A stretch of 64,000 bases of DNA from Paraburkholderia antibiotica (GTDB lineage Bacteria > Pseudomonadota > Gammaproteobacteria > Burkholderiales > Burkholderiaceae). Below are positions 40,945 through 50,910 of this stretch, one piece after another. The notes beneath the pieces were generated by a model, which was not told where the DNA came from, searched no databases, and saw only the letters and a program-made list of their open reading frames with translations. Where the stretch lies: NCBI RefSeq assembly GCF_012927125.1, contig NZ_JABBFZ010000022.1, positions 58,457 through 122,456 of the forward strand, in the 5' to 3' direction. Position 1 is the stretch's first letter. Each line of letters begins with the position of its first letter. A program made the translations under genes and the position numbers.

Positions 40945-42858
40945 TCAATGCGGATCGAGCCAGCGACTATCCGTGCGCAGAAGATGCAGGCCACGGTGGA
41001 AGCGAGTATACCCAACCCGATCGAAGAACTCCAAAAGCTGGATCGCGCGTTTTCTGCCGAGCCCAGTGGCGTCGCGAAACGGCGCGGCCGCGACCGTGCC
41101 CGCGTTTTTCCGCGCTTCGGTTGCCGCGATCGACGCGAGTTCGCGAATCACGTTCTGGTGATAGAACAGGTCGTGCACGACCTGAAACAGCTCGCCCTGG
41201 CGCGCGAGTTTACGCAGCAACTGACGCACTCGTTCCTCGGGCACATGATGCGCGTTCGCCAGATCGCGCACCCACGGCGGATCGAAACGGCCGGCCTCGA
41301 TCTGCGGCAGCAGCGCGGCGGCGAGCGCCTGGTCGGCGGCATCGAGCGTCACGCTGTGACCGGGCAGATGCAGCCACGGTCCGCGTTTGACGAGTGCGCC
41401 GCGCGCCGCCGCATCGTCGACTAGCGCACGCCACAGCACGTCGTCGACCAACGGCGCCGCGATGCGCCGCAAACGCGACACGTCCGGGCCGAGCTCGTCC
41501 GGCGCGCGTTCGTGATATTGCGCGAGCGCGCCCGTCAACCGTTCGGCAAGCGTCTGCCAGGCGGCGCCCGCGACCAGCAGCGCATCATGGCCCGGCCGCT
41601 CGATCACGCGCGTATCCGGTGGCAACGCGAGCGCGCTGGCCAGCATGCCTGTCAAGCGCTCCAGCAACGCCCGCGATAACCCATGCGGCGCGCGCGCGAA
41701 CAGCGCGTCGAGCGAGCCCGTGTCGAGCCACGTCTGCATCGCGTCGAGCCACGCGAGCCGCTCGGGCGTGCGCCGCTTGCGCGAGGGCGCGAACGGATCG
41801 AGCACGTGACCGCCACCGACCGTGCGATTCGCCTGGGCATTACGGACCACGAAACGATCGCCCGGCACCGCGCACAGTGGCCGCTCGAACACCAGTTGCA
41901 CGCGCGCGCGCTGGCCCGGGCCGAGCGTATCGCCTTCGAGCAGCGCGACGTGCGCGACCTGGTGCTGCGTGCCGAGATGCACGTGCAGCGGCGTCCAGTG
42001 TTCGAGCGCATGCGGCGCATCGGCGAGCAGCGTCAGCGTCGCGTCGATCCGCTCGCTGGCCTGCGACAGACGCGGGTCGACGATCCAGTCGCCGCGTTCG
42101 ATCGCGCTCTTCTCGATGCCCGCGAGGTTCAGCGCGCAGCGTTGGCCGGCGCGACCCGTTTCGGCGGGACGATTCTGCGCATGGATGCTGCGCACGCGCA
42201 CCGGCTGATTGCCAGGCGCGAGCAGCATCGTATCGCCGACGCTCACGTTGCCCGCGACCACGGTCCCGGTGACGATCGTGCCCTGCCCCGCGAGCGTGAA
42301 CACACGGTCGACGGCGAGGCGGAACAGGCCGTCGTCGCGTTTCATCCGCCATGCGACGGCTTGCGCGCGCAGATGCGCGTCGAGCGCGGCCACGCCGGGG
42401 TCGCTCGCTTGCGGCGCGCAGGTGTCGAACACCGGCGCATCGCGCAGCACGCTCGCGGCGACGAACGCCGCCACTTCTTCATGAACTTCGCGCAGACGCG
42501 TCGCATCGACGCGATCGATCTTCGTCACCGCGATCGCGCCGCGCCGGATGCCGAGCAATTCGACGATCGCCAGATGCTCGCGCGTTTGCGGCATCACGCC
42601 GTCGTCGGCGGCGATCACGAGCAGCGCGAAATCGATCCCGCTCGCGCCCGCGGTCATCGTGTGCACGAGTTTTTCGTGGCCCGGCACGTCGATCAGCCCG
42701 AGCACGTCGCCGTTCTCGAGCGGCACGTACGCATAGCCGAGTTCGATCGAAATGCCGCGCGCTTTTTCTTCCTTGAGCCGGTCCGTGTCGACGCCGGTCA
42801 GCGCCTTCACCAGACTCGTTTTACCGTGGTCGATATGCCCGGCTGTACCGACGATCAT
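40945..42858 (-). CDS. selB: Selenocysteine-specific elongation factor SelB
   Basis: The 637-residue GTPase carries Sec-tRNA to UGA codons. It shows G1 GTAGHIDHGKTSLVKAL, the switch-I block RLKEEKARGISIELGYAY, G3 DVPGHEKLVHTM and G4 TKID (residues 4-120), beta-barrel domains to ~residue 345, and winged-helix modules from ~390 that read the SECIS hairpin; the last ones include QARQGELFQVVHDLFYHQNV. Length is usual for the family. It lies 24 bp after selA and 71 bp before selC, on the same strand. Confidence 0.97.
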   Translation of the reverse strand: MIVGTAGHIDHGKTSLVKALTGVDTDRLKEEKARGISIELGYAYVPLENGDVLGLIDVPGHEKLVHTMTAGASGIDFALLVIAADDGVMPQTREHLAIVELLGIRRGAIAVTKIDRVDATRLREVHEEVAAFVAASVLRDAPVFDTCAPQASDPGVAALDAHLRAQAVAWRMKRDDGLFRLAVDRVFTLAGQGTIVTGTVVAGNVSVGDTMLLAPGNQPVRVRSIHAQNRPAETGRAGQRCALNLAGIEKSAIERGDWIVDPRLSQASERIDATLTLLADAPHALEHWTPLHVHLGTQHQVAHVALLEGDTLGPGQRARVQLVFERPLCAVPGDRFVVRNAQANRTVGGGHVLDPFAPSRKRRTPERLAWLDAMQTWLDTGSLDALFARAPHGLSRALLERLTGMLASALALPPDTRVIERPGHDALLVAGAAWQTLAERLTGALAQYHERAPDELGPDVSRLRRIAAPLVDDVLWRALVDDAAARGALVKRGPWLHLPGHSVTLDAADQALAAALLPQIEAGRFDPPWVRDLANAHHVPEERVRQLLRKLARQGELFQVVHDLFYHQNVIRELASIAATEARKNAGTVAAAPFRDATGLGRKRAIQLLEFFDRVGYTRFHRGLHLLRTDSRWLDPH

Positions 42859-42882
42859 GCGTATGTGCCCTTCATGTGCCCT

Positions 42883-44412
42883 TCAATTGCTCTTCGTCCG
42901 TGCGCCGGACTGCGCGGCCAGTTGCGCAATCAACTGCGCCTCATCGGCCGCTTCGAGGCAACGCAGATCAAGACGCAGCGCATCGTCGGCGATGCGTCCG
43001 ATCACCGGCCGCGCCATCTCGCGCAACTGCTTTTCCAGCGCCAGCAGATGACGCCCGCCGCGCTTACCGTCAGTCATCCTGACGACCAGTCCGTAACTCG
43101 GCAGCACGTCGACCGGCAACGCGCCGCTGCCGATCTGGCTGAACATCGGCTCCGCGCTCACCGTGTAGCGCGCGTCGATCGCCTGTTGCAGCGCCGGCTG
43201 CACGCGCAGCGCGGCGCCCTGAATCTCGTCGGCCGCACGCGTGAGCAAGCGCAGCGTGGTCAGCCGCGCGGCCAGTTGCTCCGGCGCGCGATACAGCTGC
43301 AGCACCGGTTCGAGCGCCGCGAGCGTCAACTTGCCGACGCGCAGCGCCCGCTTGAGCGGATGCTTCTTGATCTTCGCGATCAGCTCGCGCCGCCCGACGA
43401 TCAACCCAGCCTGCGGTCCGCCCAGCAGTTTGTCGCCGCTGAACGTGACGAGATCGGCGCCGGCTTCGACGGTCTCGCGTACGGTCGGCTCGCGTGGCAA
43501 GCCCCATTGGCTGAGGTCGACCAGCGTGCCGCTGCCGAGATCGACGGCGAGCGCGAGTCCGCGCGCATGCGCGAGCGGCGCGATCTCGCCGATGCCGACT
43601 TCCTTCGTGAAGCCGTTGATCGCGTAATTGCTCGCGTGCACTTTCATCAACAACGCGGTGCGCGCGTTGATCGCTTCGTCGTAGTCCTTCAGATGCGTGC
43701 GATTCGTCGTGCCGATCTCGCGCAGCTTCGCACCCGCGCGGCTCATGATGTCGGGAATCCGGAACGCGCCGCCGATCTCGACCAGCTCGCCGCGCGACAC
43801 CACCACTTCCTTGTTCGCCGCCAGCGCGGACAGCGTGAGCAGCACGGCGGCCGCGTTGTTGTTGACCACGGTCGCCGCTTCGGCGCCGGTCAGCTCGCAG
43901 ATCAGGTCGTCGATCAGATCGTCGCGATCGCCACGCTTGCCGGTGGCGAGATCGAATTCGAGGTTCGCGGGTTGCGTGAGCGCGCTCATCACCGCGCGCA
44001 CCGCTTCATCGGGCAGCAGCGCGCGGCCGAGATTCGTATGCAACACGGTGCCGGTCAGATTGAACACGCTGCGCAGGCGCGGCTCGTTACGCCCGCGCAG
44101 CGCGGCGTCGACCGTTGCGTGCAGTTGCACGGTATCGAGCGCGCTGAACGGCGGGGTGGTGGCTGTATCCGCCGCGGCATGAGTCGCTTGGGGCGCAGAC
44201 GTCGAATGGGCCGAATTGGCCGAGTGGGCCGCGGCACTGATCGATCGGGCGCTGATCCGCCACGCGTCGAGCGCCTCGCGCACCGCGTTCAGCACCTGGG
44301 TGCGTCCGTATTCGCCGATCAGCGCCGCGAATTCCGCCGACGCCATCACCTTTTCCACCGACGGCACCCGCGCCATCAGCGCGCGCAGTTCCGAGCCGCT
44401 CACATCGCTCAC
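42883..44412 (-). CDS. selA: L-seryl-tRNA(Sec) selenium transferase SelA
   Basis: This PLP enzyme turns Ser-tRNA(Sec) into Sec-tRNA(Sec) with selenophosphate. The 509-residue sequence has RSVFNLTGTVLHTNLGRALL, NNNAAAVLLTLSALA and the PLP lysine in SGDKLLGGPQAG (about residue 326). An Ala/Ser/Thr-rich insert near residues 58-85 (HSANSAHSTSAPQATHAAAD) makes it longer than the ~465-residue enzyme of E. coli. It follows fdhE by 66 bp and selB comes next. Confidence 0.97.
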   Translation of the reverse strand: MSDVSGSELRALMARVPSVEKVMASAEFAALIGEYGRTQVLNAVREALDAWRISARSISAAAHSANSAHSTSAPQATHAAADTATTPPFSALDTVQLHATVDAALRGRNEPRLRSVFNLTGTVLHTNLGRALLPDEAVRAVMSALTQPANLEFDLATGKRGDRDDLIDDLICELTGAEAATVVNNNAAAVLLTLSALAANKEVVVSRGELVEIGGAFRIPDIMSRAGAKLREIGTTNRTHLKDYDEAINARTALLMKVHASNYAINGFTKEVGIGEIAPLAHARGLALAVDLGSGTLVDLSQWGLPREPTVRETVEAGADLVTFSGDKLLGGPQAGLIVGRRELIAKIKKHPLKRALRVGKLTLAALEPVLQLYRAPEQLAARLTTLRLLTRAADEIQGAALRVQPALQQAIDARYTVSAEPMFSQIGSGALPVDVLPSYGLVVRMTDGKRGGRHLLALEKQLREMARPVIGRIADDALRLDLRCLEAADEAQLIAQLAAQSGARTKSN

Positions 44413-44478
44413 GAAGCCATCCCCTTGGGGCTATCCCTGTCAGGCCAACCTTGGTTTGAACCCGCGTCCGGCAGCCGC

Positions 44479-45474
44479 TCAGGCAGGCTCGTCGCCCGCT
44501 TGCGCCGCGTCGCTCGCGCGCTCCGGCCACAGCCACGGATGCGGCGACGCGCGCTGGTATCCTTCCGCGCCCATCAGCAGATCGAGCGTGAGACTGGCGA
44601 GGTCGTCCGCGAACGGCTCGAAGTCGTAGTCTTTCGCCTGAATGCCGATTTTGCGGTAAGTATGGCATTCGTCGCACGATTCCGCCTTCAACGCCGCATT
44701 TTTCGATTCGGCTTCGCGCGCCTGCGCATCGGCCTCGGGCGAACCGACCACGTGATACGCGATGCCCTTGGTCGAATCGCAGTTCGAGCATTTGCTGCGC
44801 ACCATATGCCACTCGGTCGCGCACAGCCCGCATTGCAGATAGCGATAGTTGTCGTACGCGCCGCCCACTCGCACCACGCTCGCCACCGGATGCGAGCCGC
44901 ACACCGGGCACAGTCCCGGCGTGTCGAGATACGGCACCGCGCGTTTGTCGATGTCGGCGGCGAGATCGGTCCACACCACCTGCAGCGCGGCGACGATGAA
45001 CGGCGCGCTCGCCGGATCGACCTCGTCGAAGCGCTGCGCGAAGATCGCGTCGGCCTGCGCTTCGAGCGCGTCGGCATCGAGTTCGCGCAGGCGCGCGAAC
45101 AGCGCCGCGAGCGGCGGCGTAAGCGGCCCGGCGGCTTCGACCTTGTCGAGCAACTGACGCAACACGTCGCGCCACGCCGGATCGCGCGCGCCGGAGAGCG
45201 CCGGAATCAGCGGCATCGAATATTGCTGCGCGCTCGCGATCAGCTCGGGACTCGGCGGCTGCGCCTTGAAGCCGGCGATGACCGTCTGCTGCGCGTCGGC
45301 CAGCGCCGCCATCAGCCGCAGATAGCCGGCGATCGGATTGTTGCGCGACGCCAGTTGGCGCAGGCGCGCCGCGCGCGGCGCGAACACCGCGAGCCGCTCC
45401 GGCGTGCGGATGCGGGGAATCGCCGAGGGATCGAGCGATTCGATGTCGGCAGCTTCGAGAATGCGTTGAACCAA
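44479..45474 (-). CDS. fdhE: Formate dehydrogenase accessory protein FdhE
   Basis: The 331-residue rubredoxin-like protein helps assemble formate dehydrogenase. Four CxxC-type motifs are seen in the C-terminal half: CPVCGSHP, CGLCATEW, CSNCDSTKG and CDECHTYRK, which bind iron or zinc. N-terminal part is helical. It follows fdoI by 125 bp; that gap holds an inverted repeat (GCCGCCGC / GCGGCGGC, near 45500-45530) that may attenuate transcription. Order fdoG-fdoH-fdoI-fdhE is the same as in E. coli. Confidence 0.95.
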   Translation of the reverse strand: MVQRILEAADIESLDPSAIPRIRTPERLAVFAPRAARLRQLASRNNPIAGYLRLMAALADAQQTVIAGFKAQPPSPELIASAQQYSMPLIPALSGARDPAWRDVLRQLLDKVEAAGPLTPPLAALFARLRELDADALEAQADAIFAQRFDEVDPASAPFIVAALQVVWTDLAADIDKRAVPYLDTPGLCPVCGSHPVASVVRVGGAYDNYRYLQCGLCATEWHMVRSKCSNCDSTKGIAYHVVGSPEADAQAREAESKNAALKAESCDECHTYRKIGIQAKDYDFEPFADDLASLTLDLLMGAEGYQRASPHPWLWPERASDAAQAGDEPA

Positions 45475-45599
45475 AGTATCGACCTCTGAAAACTGAAGAG
45501 CCGCCGCCCGTCATCGACGAAGAGCGGCGGCCCGGGGCGCGGGGCGCTGCCTGACACGTATTGAAGCACACGCGCCGGGCAACGCCGGACGAGCTTGCG

Positions 45600-46256
45600 T
45601 TACTTGCCGATGATTTCCCTGAACCAGTTCGGATGATGCTTGCGTGCCCAGCCATACGTGACGGTGCCGCGCGTCATCGCACCGATCGAGCCCTTGACCC
45701 ACAGCGCCGCATAGACATGCACGATGATGCCGATGATCAGCACGGTCGCCGCAGCCGCATGCACGACCGCCGACAGACGGATCAGCCCGATCGGGAAATA
45801 GAACGAGAAGTAGCGCCGCCAGATCACGATGCCGCTCAACAGCAGCAGCACGAGACAGACCACCATCGTAAAGAACAGCAGCTTCTGGCCGGCGTTGTAC
45901 TTGCCGATCGCGGGGAGCTTGTCCTCGCGATTGTTCAGCACGTCGCCCATCTGCTTCATCCACTGGATGTCCGCCTTGTCCAGATAGTTGTGATGCCAGA
46001 AGCGCAGCGCGAGGATCAGAAACGAGATGAACATCACGCAGCCGAGAAACGGATGCAGGATCCGCGTCCACTGCCCGCCGCCGAGTACGAAGTACAGGAA
46101 CGACATCGCCGGATGAAACATCGCGAGGCCGGACAACGCGAGCAGCACGAAGCTGATCGCGGTGATCCAGTGATTCGTGCGCTCGTTCGGCGTGTAGCGC
46201 ACGATCAGGCGGTTGCCCTTCACGTCGGTGAGTTCGCTATGCTCGTTGTGACTCAT
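45600..46256 (-). CDS. fdoI: Formate dehydrogenase gamma subunit, cytochrome b556
   Basis: The start is the ATG at 46256, overlapping the stop of fdoH. The 218-residue protein has four hydrophobic helices (ITAISFVLLALSGLAMF; FLGCVMFISFLILALRFW; LLFFTMVVCLVLLLLSGIVI; VVHAAAATVLIIGIIVHVYA). His residues in helices 1, 2 and 4 (NHW, HPFLG, HAAA, HVYA) are candidate heme ligands. It anchors the complex in the inner membrane and passes electrons to quinone. Confidence 0.95.
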   Translation of the reverse strand: MSHNEHSELTDVKGNRLIVRYTPNERTNHWITAISFVLLALSGLAMFHPAMSFLYFVLGGGQWTRILHPFLGCVMFISFLILALRFWHHNYLDKADIQWMKQMGDVLNNREDKLPAIGKYNAGQKLLFFTMVVCLVLLLLSGIVIWRRYFSFYFPIGLIRLSAVVHAAAATVLIIGIIVHVYAALWVKGSIGAMTRGTVTYGWARKHHPNWFREIIGK

Positions 46257-47173
46257 GATGCCTCCCGCGAACGGCGTGCTTCGTCGGCTTCCTGCGCGGC
46301 CTCGGCCTCGTCGGCCTCGGTGACTTCGTTCGGACCGACGCGCGTGTAGTGGAAGAAGCCCGCCAGCGCCGCGAACGCCATCCCGGCGAGCGCGATCGGC
46401 TTGGCCACGCCCTTCCACAGCGACACCATCGGACTGATACGCGGATGATCCGGCAAGCCGTGATACAGCGACGGCCGGTCGGCGTGATGCAGCACGTACA
46501 TCACGTGCGTGCCGCCCACCCCCGCCGGATCGTACAGACCGGCGTTCTGGAAGCCCCGCTCCTTCAGATCGACGATGCGGTCCTCGGCCTGCTGCTTCAT
46601 GTCCTCCTTGGTGCCGAACATGATCGCGCCGGTCGGGCAGGTCTTCACGCAGGCCGGCTCCTGGCCGACCGCCACGCGATCGGAACACAGCGTGCACTTG
46701 TACGCGCGGCGATCCTTCTGCGACAGCCGCGGCACGTTGAACGGACAACCGGTAATGCAGTTGCCGCAGCCGATGCAGTTCTCTTCGTGAAAATCCACGA
46801 TGCCGTTGGTGTACTGCACGATCGCGCCCGGCGACGGACAGGCCTTCAGACAGCCCGGGTCCTCGCAGTGCATGCAGCCGTCCTTGCGGATCAGCCATTC
46901 GAGATCGCCGGCTTCGTTCTCGTATTCCGAGAAGCGCATCACGGTCCACGAATGCTCGGTCAGATCGGCCGGATTATCGTAGACGCCCACGTTGTGACCG
47001 ATCTCGTCGCGCAGGTCGTTCCACTCCATGCAGGCCGTCTGACACGCCTTGCAGCCGATGCACTTCGACACGTCGATGAGCTTGGCGACCGTGCCCGTGA
47101 CCGGCTCGCGCACTTGCGGCGCGGGCACGGTCGTGGCCGAGATGCGTTTGATGTCTAGTGATTGCAGTGCCAT
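46253..47173 (-). CDS. fdoH: Formate dehydrogenase beta subunit, four [4Fe-4S]
   Basis: The 306-residue electron-transfer subunit contains four ferredoxin-like Cys sets: CIGCKACQTACMEW, CMHCEDPGCLKACPSPGA, CIGCGNCITGCPFNVP and CTLCSDRVAVGQEPACVKTC. A transmembrane helix near the C-terminus (IALAGMAFAALAGFFHY) anchors it, and the tail is acidic. It links the catalytic fdoG to the cytochrome subunit. It starts 9 bp after fdoG and overlaps fdoI by 4 bp. Confidence 0.96.
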   Translation of the reverse strand: MALQSLDIKRISATTVPAPQVREPVTGTVAKLIDVSKCIGCKACQTACMEWNDLRDEIGHNVGVYDNPADLTEHSWTVMRFSEYENEAGDLEWLIRKDGCMHCEDPGCLKACPSPGAIVQYTNGIVDFHEENCIGCGNCITGCPFNVPRLSQKDRRAYKCTLCSDRVAVGQEPACVKTCPTGAIMFGTKEDMKQQAEDRIVDLKERGFQNAGLYDPAGVGGTHVMYVLHHADRPSLYHGLPDHPRISPMVSLWKGVAKPIALAGMAFAALAGFFHYTRVGPNEVTEADEAEAAQEADEARRSREAS

Positions 47174-47182
47174 CTCTTTTCC

Positions 47183-50100
47183 TTATGCCTTTTCGACCTT
47201 GACGAGGAACGACTTGAATTCCGGTGTCTGCGAATTCCCGTCGCCCACGGAGGGCGTCAGCGTATTGACGAGATAGCCCGGCCTCGTGAGTCCCTTGAAG
47301 CCCCAATGCAGCGGCAACCCGACCGTCTGAACCTTCTTGCCTTCGATCGTCAGCGGTTTGATCCGCTTGGTCACGAGCGCCACCGCCACCACGTGCCCGC
47401 GATTGGACGACACCTTGATGCGGTCGCCCGCGACCACGCCGATTTCCTTCGCGAGGTCCTCGCCGATTTCCACGAACTGCTCCGGCTGGATGATCGCGTT
47501 CAGATGCGCATGCTTGGTCCAGTAGTGGAAATGCTCGGTCAGACGATAAGTGGTCGCCGTGTGCGGGAAGTTCTCGTGCGAGCCGAACGCGGCCTTGTCG
47601 TCCGGGAACACGCGCGCCGCCGGATTGCTGACGACCGCCTTGTTGTCCGGATGCAGCGGGTTGTAGCCGAGCGGCGTTTCGAACGGCTCGTAGTGCTCGG
47701 GGAACGGCCCTTCGGCCATGCCGTCGCGCGCGAAGAAACGCGCCACGCCTTCCGGATTCATGATGAACGGACTCATGCCGTTTTCAGGCGGTTCGTCGAT
47801 CTTGAAGTCCGGCACGTCGGCCCCGCCCCACGTTTTGCCGTTCCACGCGACCAGCTTGCGGGTCGGGTCGAACGGCTTGCCGCTGACGTCGCACGACGCG
47901 CGGTTGTACAGCACGCGACGATTCGCCGGCCACGCCCATGCCCAGTTCAGCGTATTGCCGATGCCGGTCGGGTCCGAGTTGTCGCGACGACCCATCTGGT
48001 TGCCCGCCTGGGTCCACGAGCCGCAGAAGATCCAGCAGCCGCTCGCGGTCGAACCGTCGTCGCGCAGCTGCGCGAAGCTCGCGAGCTGCTCGCCGCGCTT
48101 CGCGAGCACCTTGGTTTTGTCGGTCGGATCGGTGACGTCGGCGAGCGCGCGGCCGTTGAACTCCATCGCGAGTTCCTCGGGCGTCGGGCTGGCCGGGTTC
48201 GAGTACGGCCAGCTCAGGTTCAGGATCGGGTCCGGATACTTGCCGCCGTCCTTGCGATACGCGTCGCGAATGCGCAGCCACAGCCCCGACATGATCTCGA
48301 GATCGCTCTTCGCCTCGCCCGGGCCGTCCGCGCCCTGCCAGTGCCACTGCAGCACACGGCTCGAGCTGACCAGCGAGCCGCGCTCTTCCGCGAAGCAGGT
48401 GGTCGGCAGACGGAACACCTCCGTCTGGATCGACGCCGCGTCGACGTCGTTGAACGGGCCGTGGTTCTTCCAGAACTCGGAGGTTTCGGTGGCGAGCGGA
48501 TCCATGATCACGAGCCACTTCAGCTTGGCCAGACTCGCGCCGATCTTCGCCTTGTTCGGCGCCGCGGCGAGCGGGTTGAAGCCCTGCGCGATGTAGCCGG
48601 TCATCTTGCCCTGATTCATCAGCTCGAAGACCTGCAGCATGTCGTAGGACTTGTCGAGCTTCGGCAGATAGTCGAAACCGAAGTTGTTGTCGGCCGTCGC
48701 GTTGTCGCCCCACCACGACTTCATGAAGCTCACGTGGAACGCGCGATAGTTGCGCCAGTAGCTCAACTGGTTCGGCCGCAGCGGCTGGGTGGCGCGCTTC
48801 GCGATGTACGCATCGAAGTCCTGCTCCGCTTCCATCGGCAGCGTCATGTAGCCCGGCAACAGGTTCGACATCAGGCCGAGGTCGGTCAGCCCCTGGATGT
48901 TCGAGTGACCGCGCAGCGCGTTCACGCCGCCGCCGGCGATGCCGATATTGCCGAGCAGCAACTGCACCATCGCGCCGCTGCGCACGTTCTGCGAGCCGAC
49001 CGAGTGATGCGTCCAGCCGAGCGCGTACAGGATCGTGCCGGCGCGTCCGGGAACGGCCGTCGATGCCAGCATCTCGCACACGTGCAGGAATTTATCCTTC
49101 GGCGTGCCGCAGATTTTCTCGACCTGCTCGGGCGTGTAGCGCGAGTAGTGCTGCTTCAGCAGTTGATACACGCAGCGCGGATCCTGCAGCGTCGGATCGA
49201 CCTTGACGAAGCCGTCGTCGCCGCGCTCGTAGTCCCACGAGGTTTTGTCGTAGCTGCGTTTGTCGGCGTTGTAGCCGGAATACAGGCCGTCGTTGAATGC
49301 AAAATCCTCACGGACGATAAACGACATGTCCGTGTAGTTCTTCACGTACTCGTGCTGGATCTTGTCGTTCGTCAGCAGGTAGTTGATCACCCCGCCAAGG
49401 AACGCGATGTCCGTGCCGGTGCGAATCGGCGCGTAGTAGTCCGCCACCGAGGCGGTGCGCGTAAAGCGCGGGTCGACCACGATCAGACGCGCCTTGCGGT
49501 GCGCCTTGGCTTCGGTGACCCATTTGAAACCGCATGGGTGTGCCTCGGCCGCATTGCCGCCCATCACGAGAATCACATCCGCGTTTCTGATGTCGACCCA
49601 ATGGTTCGTCATCGCTCCACGGCCAAACGTCGGGGCAAGACCTGCCACCGTCGGGCCATGTCAGACACGCGCCTGATTGTCGAATGCGAGCATGCCAAGG
49701 CTGCGAACCGCCTTGTGCGTCAGATAGCCGACTTCATTGCTGCCGGCCGACGCCGCGAGCATGCCCGTGGTCAGCCAGCGGTTGACCTTCTTGCCGTCCT
49801 CGGTCGTCTCGACGAAGTTCGCGTCGCGATCTTCCTTCATCAGCTTCGCGATGCGGTCGAGCGCGTCTTCCCACGAGATGCGCTTCCATTCGTTCGACCC
49901 GGCCGCGCGGTACTCGGGGTACTTCAGGCGGCTCTCGCTATGGATGAAGTCGATCAGGCTCGCACCCTTCGGGCACAGCGTGCCGCGATTGACCGGATGG
50001 TCGGGGTCGCCTTCGATGTGGATGATGCTCGTCTTGACGTTCTTGGCGCCGTCGCCAAGGCCGTACATCAGGATGCCGCAGCCCACCGAGCAGTACGGGC

Positions 50101-50251
50101 AGGTGTTGCGGGTTTCGGTTGTTCGCGACAATTTGTACTGACGGACTTCGGCCAGCGCGGGTGTCGGCGAGAAGCCCATCAGGGCAAGACTCGATCCGGC
50201 GAGCGTGGTGGCGGAGACTTTCAGGAATTGTCGCCGGGTCATCTGGGTCAT
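47183..50251 (-). CDS. fdoG: Formate dehydrogenase alpha subunit, selenocysteine-containing
   Basis: The 1022-residue molybdopterin enzyme oxidises formate to carbon dioxide. The N-terminus carries a Tat signal with RRQFLK at residues 6-11 and a hydrophobic stretch ending PALA, so it is exported folded. The [4Fe-4S] site is CPYCSVGC (residues 51-58). The codon at 49661-49663 is UGA in the frame FDNQARV-U-HGPTVAG, the conserved Sec position (residue 197). A SECIS hairpin follows directly. Software that treats UGA as stop would split the gene in two at this point. Confidence 0.97.
49631..49663 (-). promoter_or_regulatory. UGA selenocysteine codon with bacterial SECIS hairpin
   Basis: The in-frame TGA is at 49663-49661. 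Ten bases downstream a hairpin forms, CGG-T-GGCA-GGTCT-TGCC-CCG (49650-49631): a 7-bp stem interrupted by one bulged U, with a GGUCU loop. Loop and bulged U are the same features that SelB recognises in E. coli fdhF and fdnG. Confidence 0.95.
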
Positions 50252-50472
50252 TGAATGGCCTCGGCTCTTTTGGGGACGAAATTGATTATAGATGCCGGTT
50301 TCGCGACATGCAGCGAGATCGTAGTGGATTTGGCACCCGGGTAAATATGAACCGCGACAGCCAGTTTAATGACCGCCGGCGCCGCACCCCGGCAATCGTT
50401 TCGGTGCCGGGCATTATTCATGCTGCATATGCCAGTAATGAGTCCAACTTAACGACGGATTATTGCGCTGCC

Positions 50473-50910
50473 ATGAATTATTCTGCGTTGTGCCCTGTTG
50501 CCCGCGTGACGTCTTTGACGTCCTTGTCTTTGGCGTCTGCTATCGCTTTCATTGCGGCTTCCATTGCCGGATTCCGCGCGCGCGATTTTCGCGGTGGCGC
50601 GAGCCGGCGCCTCGTGGCCGGCTCGGCTTCGCTGGTATTCGTCGGCGGCGCATTGCTGGCCGTCGGCACGGCGGGGCACGCGCAGATCCCGCAAGGCAAC
50701 GGCGCGGCACAGCAGGACAACCGCACCTCGGCGATGGGCTCGCAGCCCGCCTCGTCGACACAGGCGCTTCACGAGTCGCACAAACCGCAGGCAAAAGACA
50801 GCGCACAGCGCAATCCGCGCGGTAAAAACGGCGCGCAGAATTCGAACCCGCAAGGTGCCGGCGGATTTAACAACGGCCTGTATGGGACTGGCGCGGGCAG
50901 CAATAAATAG
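50473..50910 (+). CDS. Small exported Gln/Asn/Gly-rich protein
   Basis: The ATG at 50473 gives 145 residues; earlier in-frame starts exist but overlap the fdoG promoter region. Two hydrophobic segments are found (LASAIAFIAASIAG and LVAGSASLVFVGGALLAVG), the second followed by GHAQ, a signal-peptidase-like site. The mature part is disordered: Gln/Ser/Asn-rich with QGAGGFNNGLYGTGAGSNK at the end. It is divergent from fdoG across ~220 bp. No known function. Confidence 0.6.
   Translation: MNYSALCPVARVTSLTSLSLASAIAFIAASIAGFRARDFRGGASRRLVAGSASLVFVGGALLAVGTAGHAQIPQGNGAAQQDNRTSAMGSQPASSTQALHESHKPQAKDSAQRNPRGKNGAQNSNPQGAGGFNNGLYGTGAGSNK

Noticed and set aside
41683..45489. A 1268-codon plus-strand open frame across selB, selA and fdhE
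   Set aside because: It is antisense to three certain genes, Arg-rich and of shadow composition, as expected in GC-rich DNA where the third-position bias removes stops.
49648..49663. fdoG as a pseudogene interrupted by a nonsense codon
   Set aside because: The UGA is at the conserved Sec position, is followed by a SECIS hairpin, and selA, selB, selC and selD are all present.
47162..50254. A 1030-codon plus-strand open frame opposite fdoG
   Set aside because: It is the exact antisense of fdoG, without any recognisable motif, and the gene on the other strand is certain.
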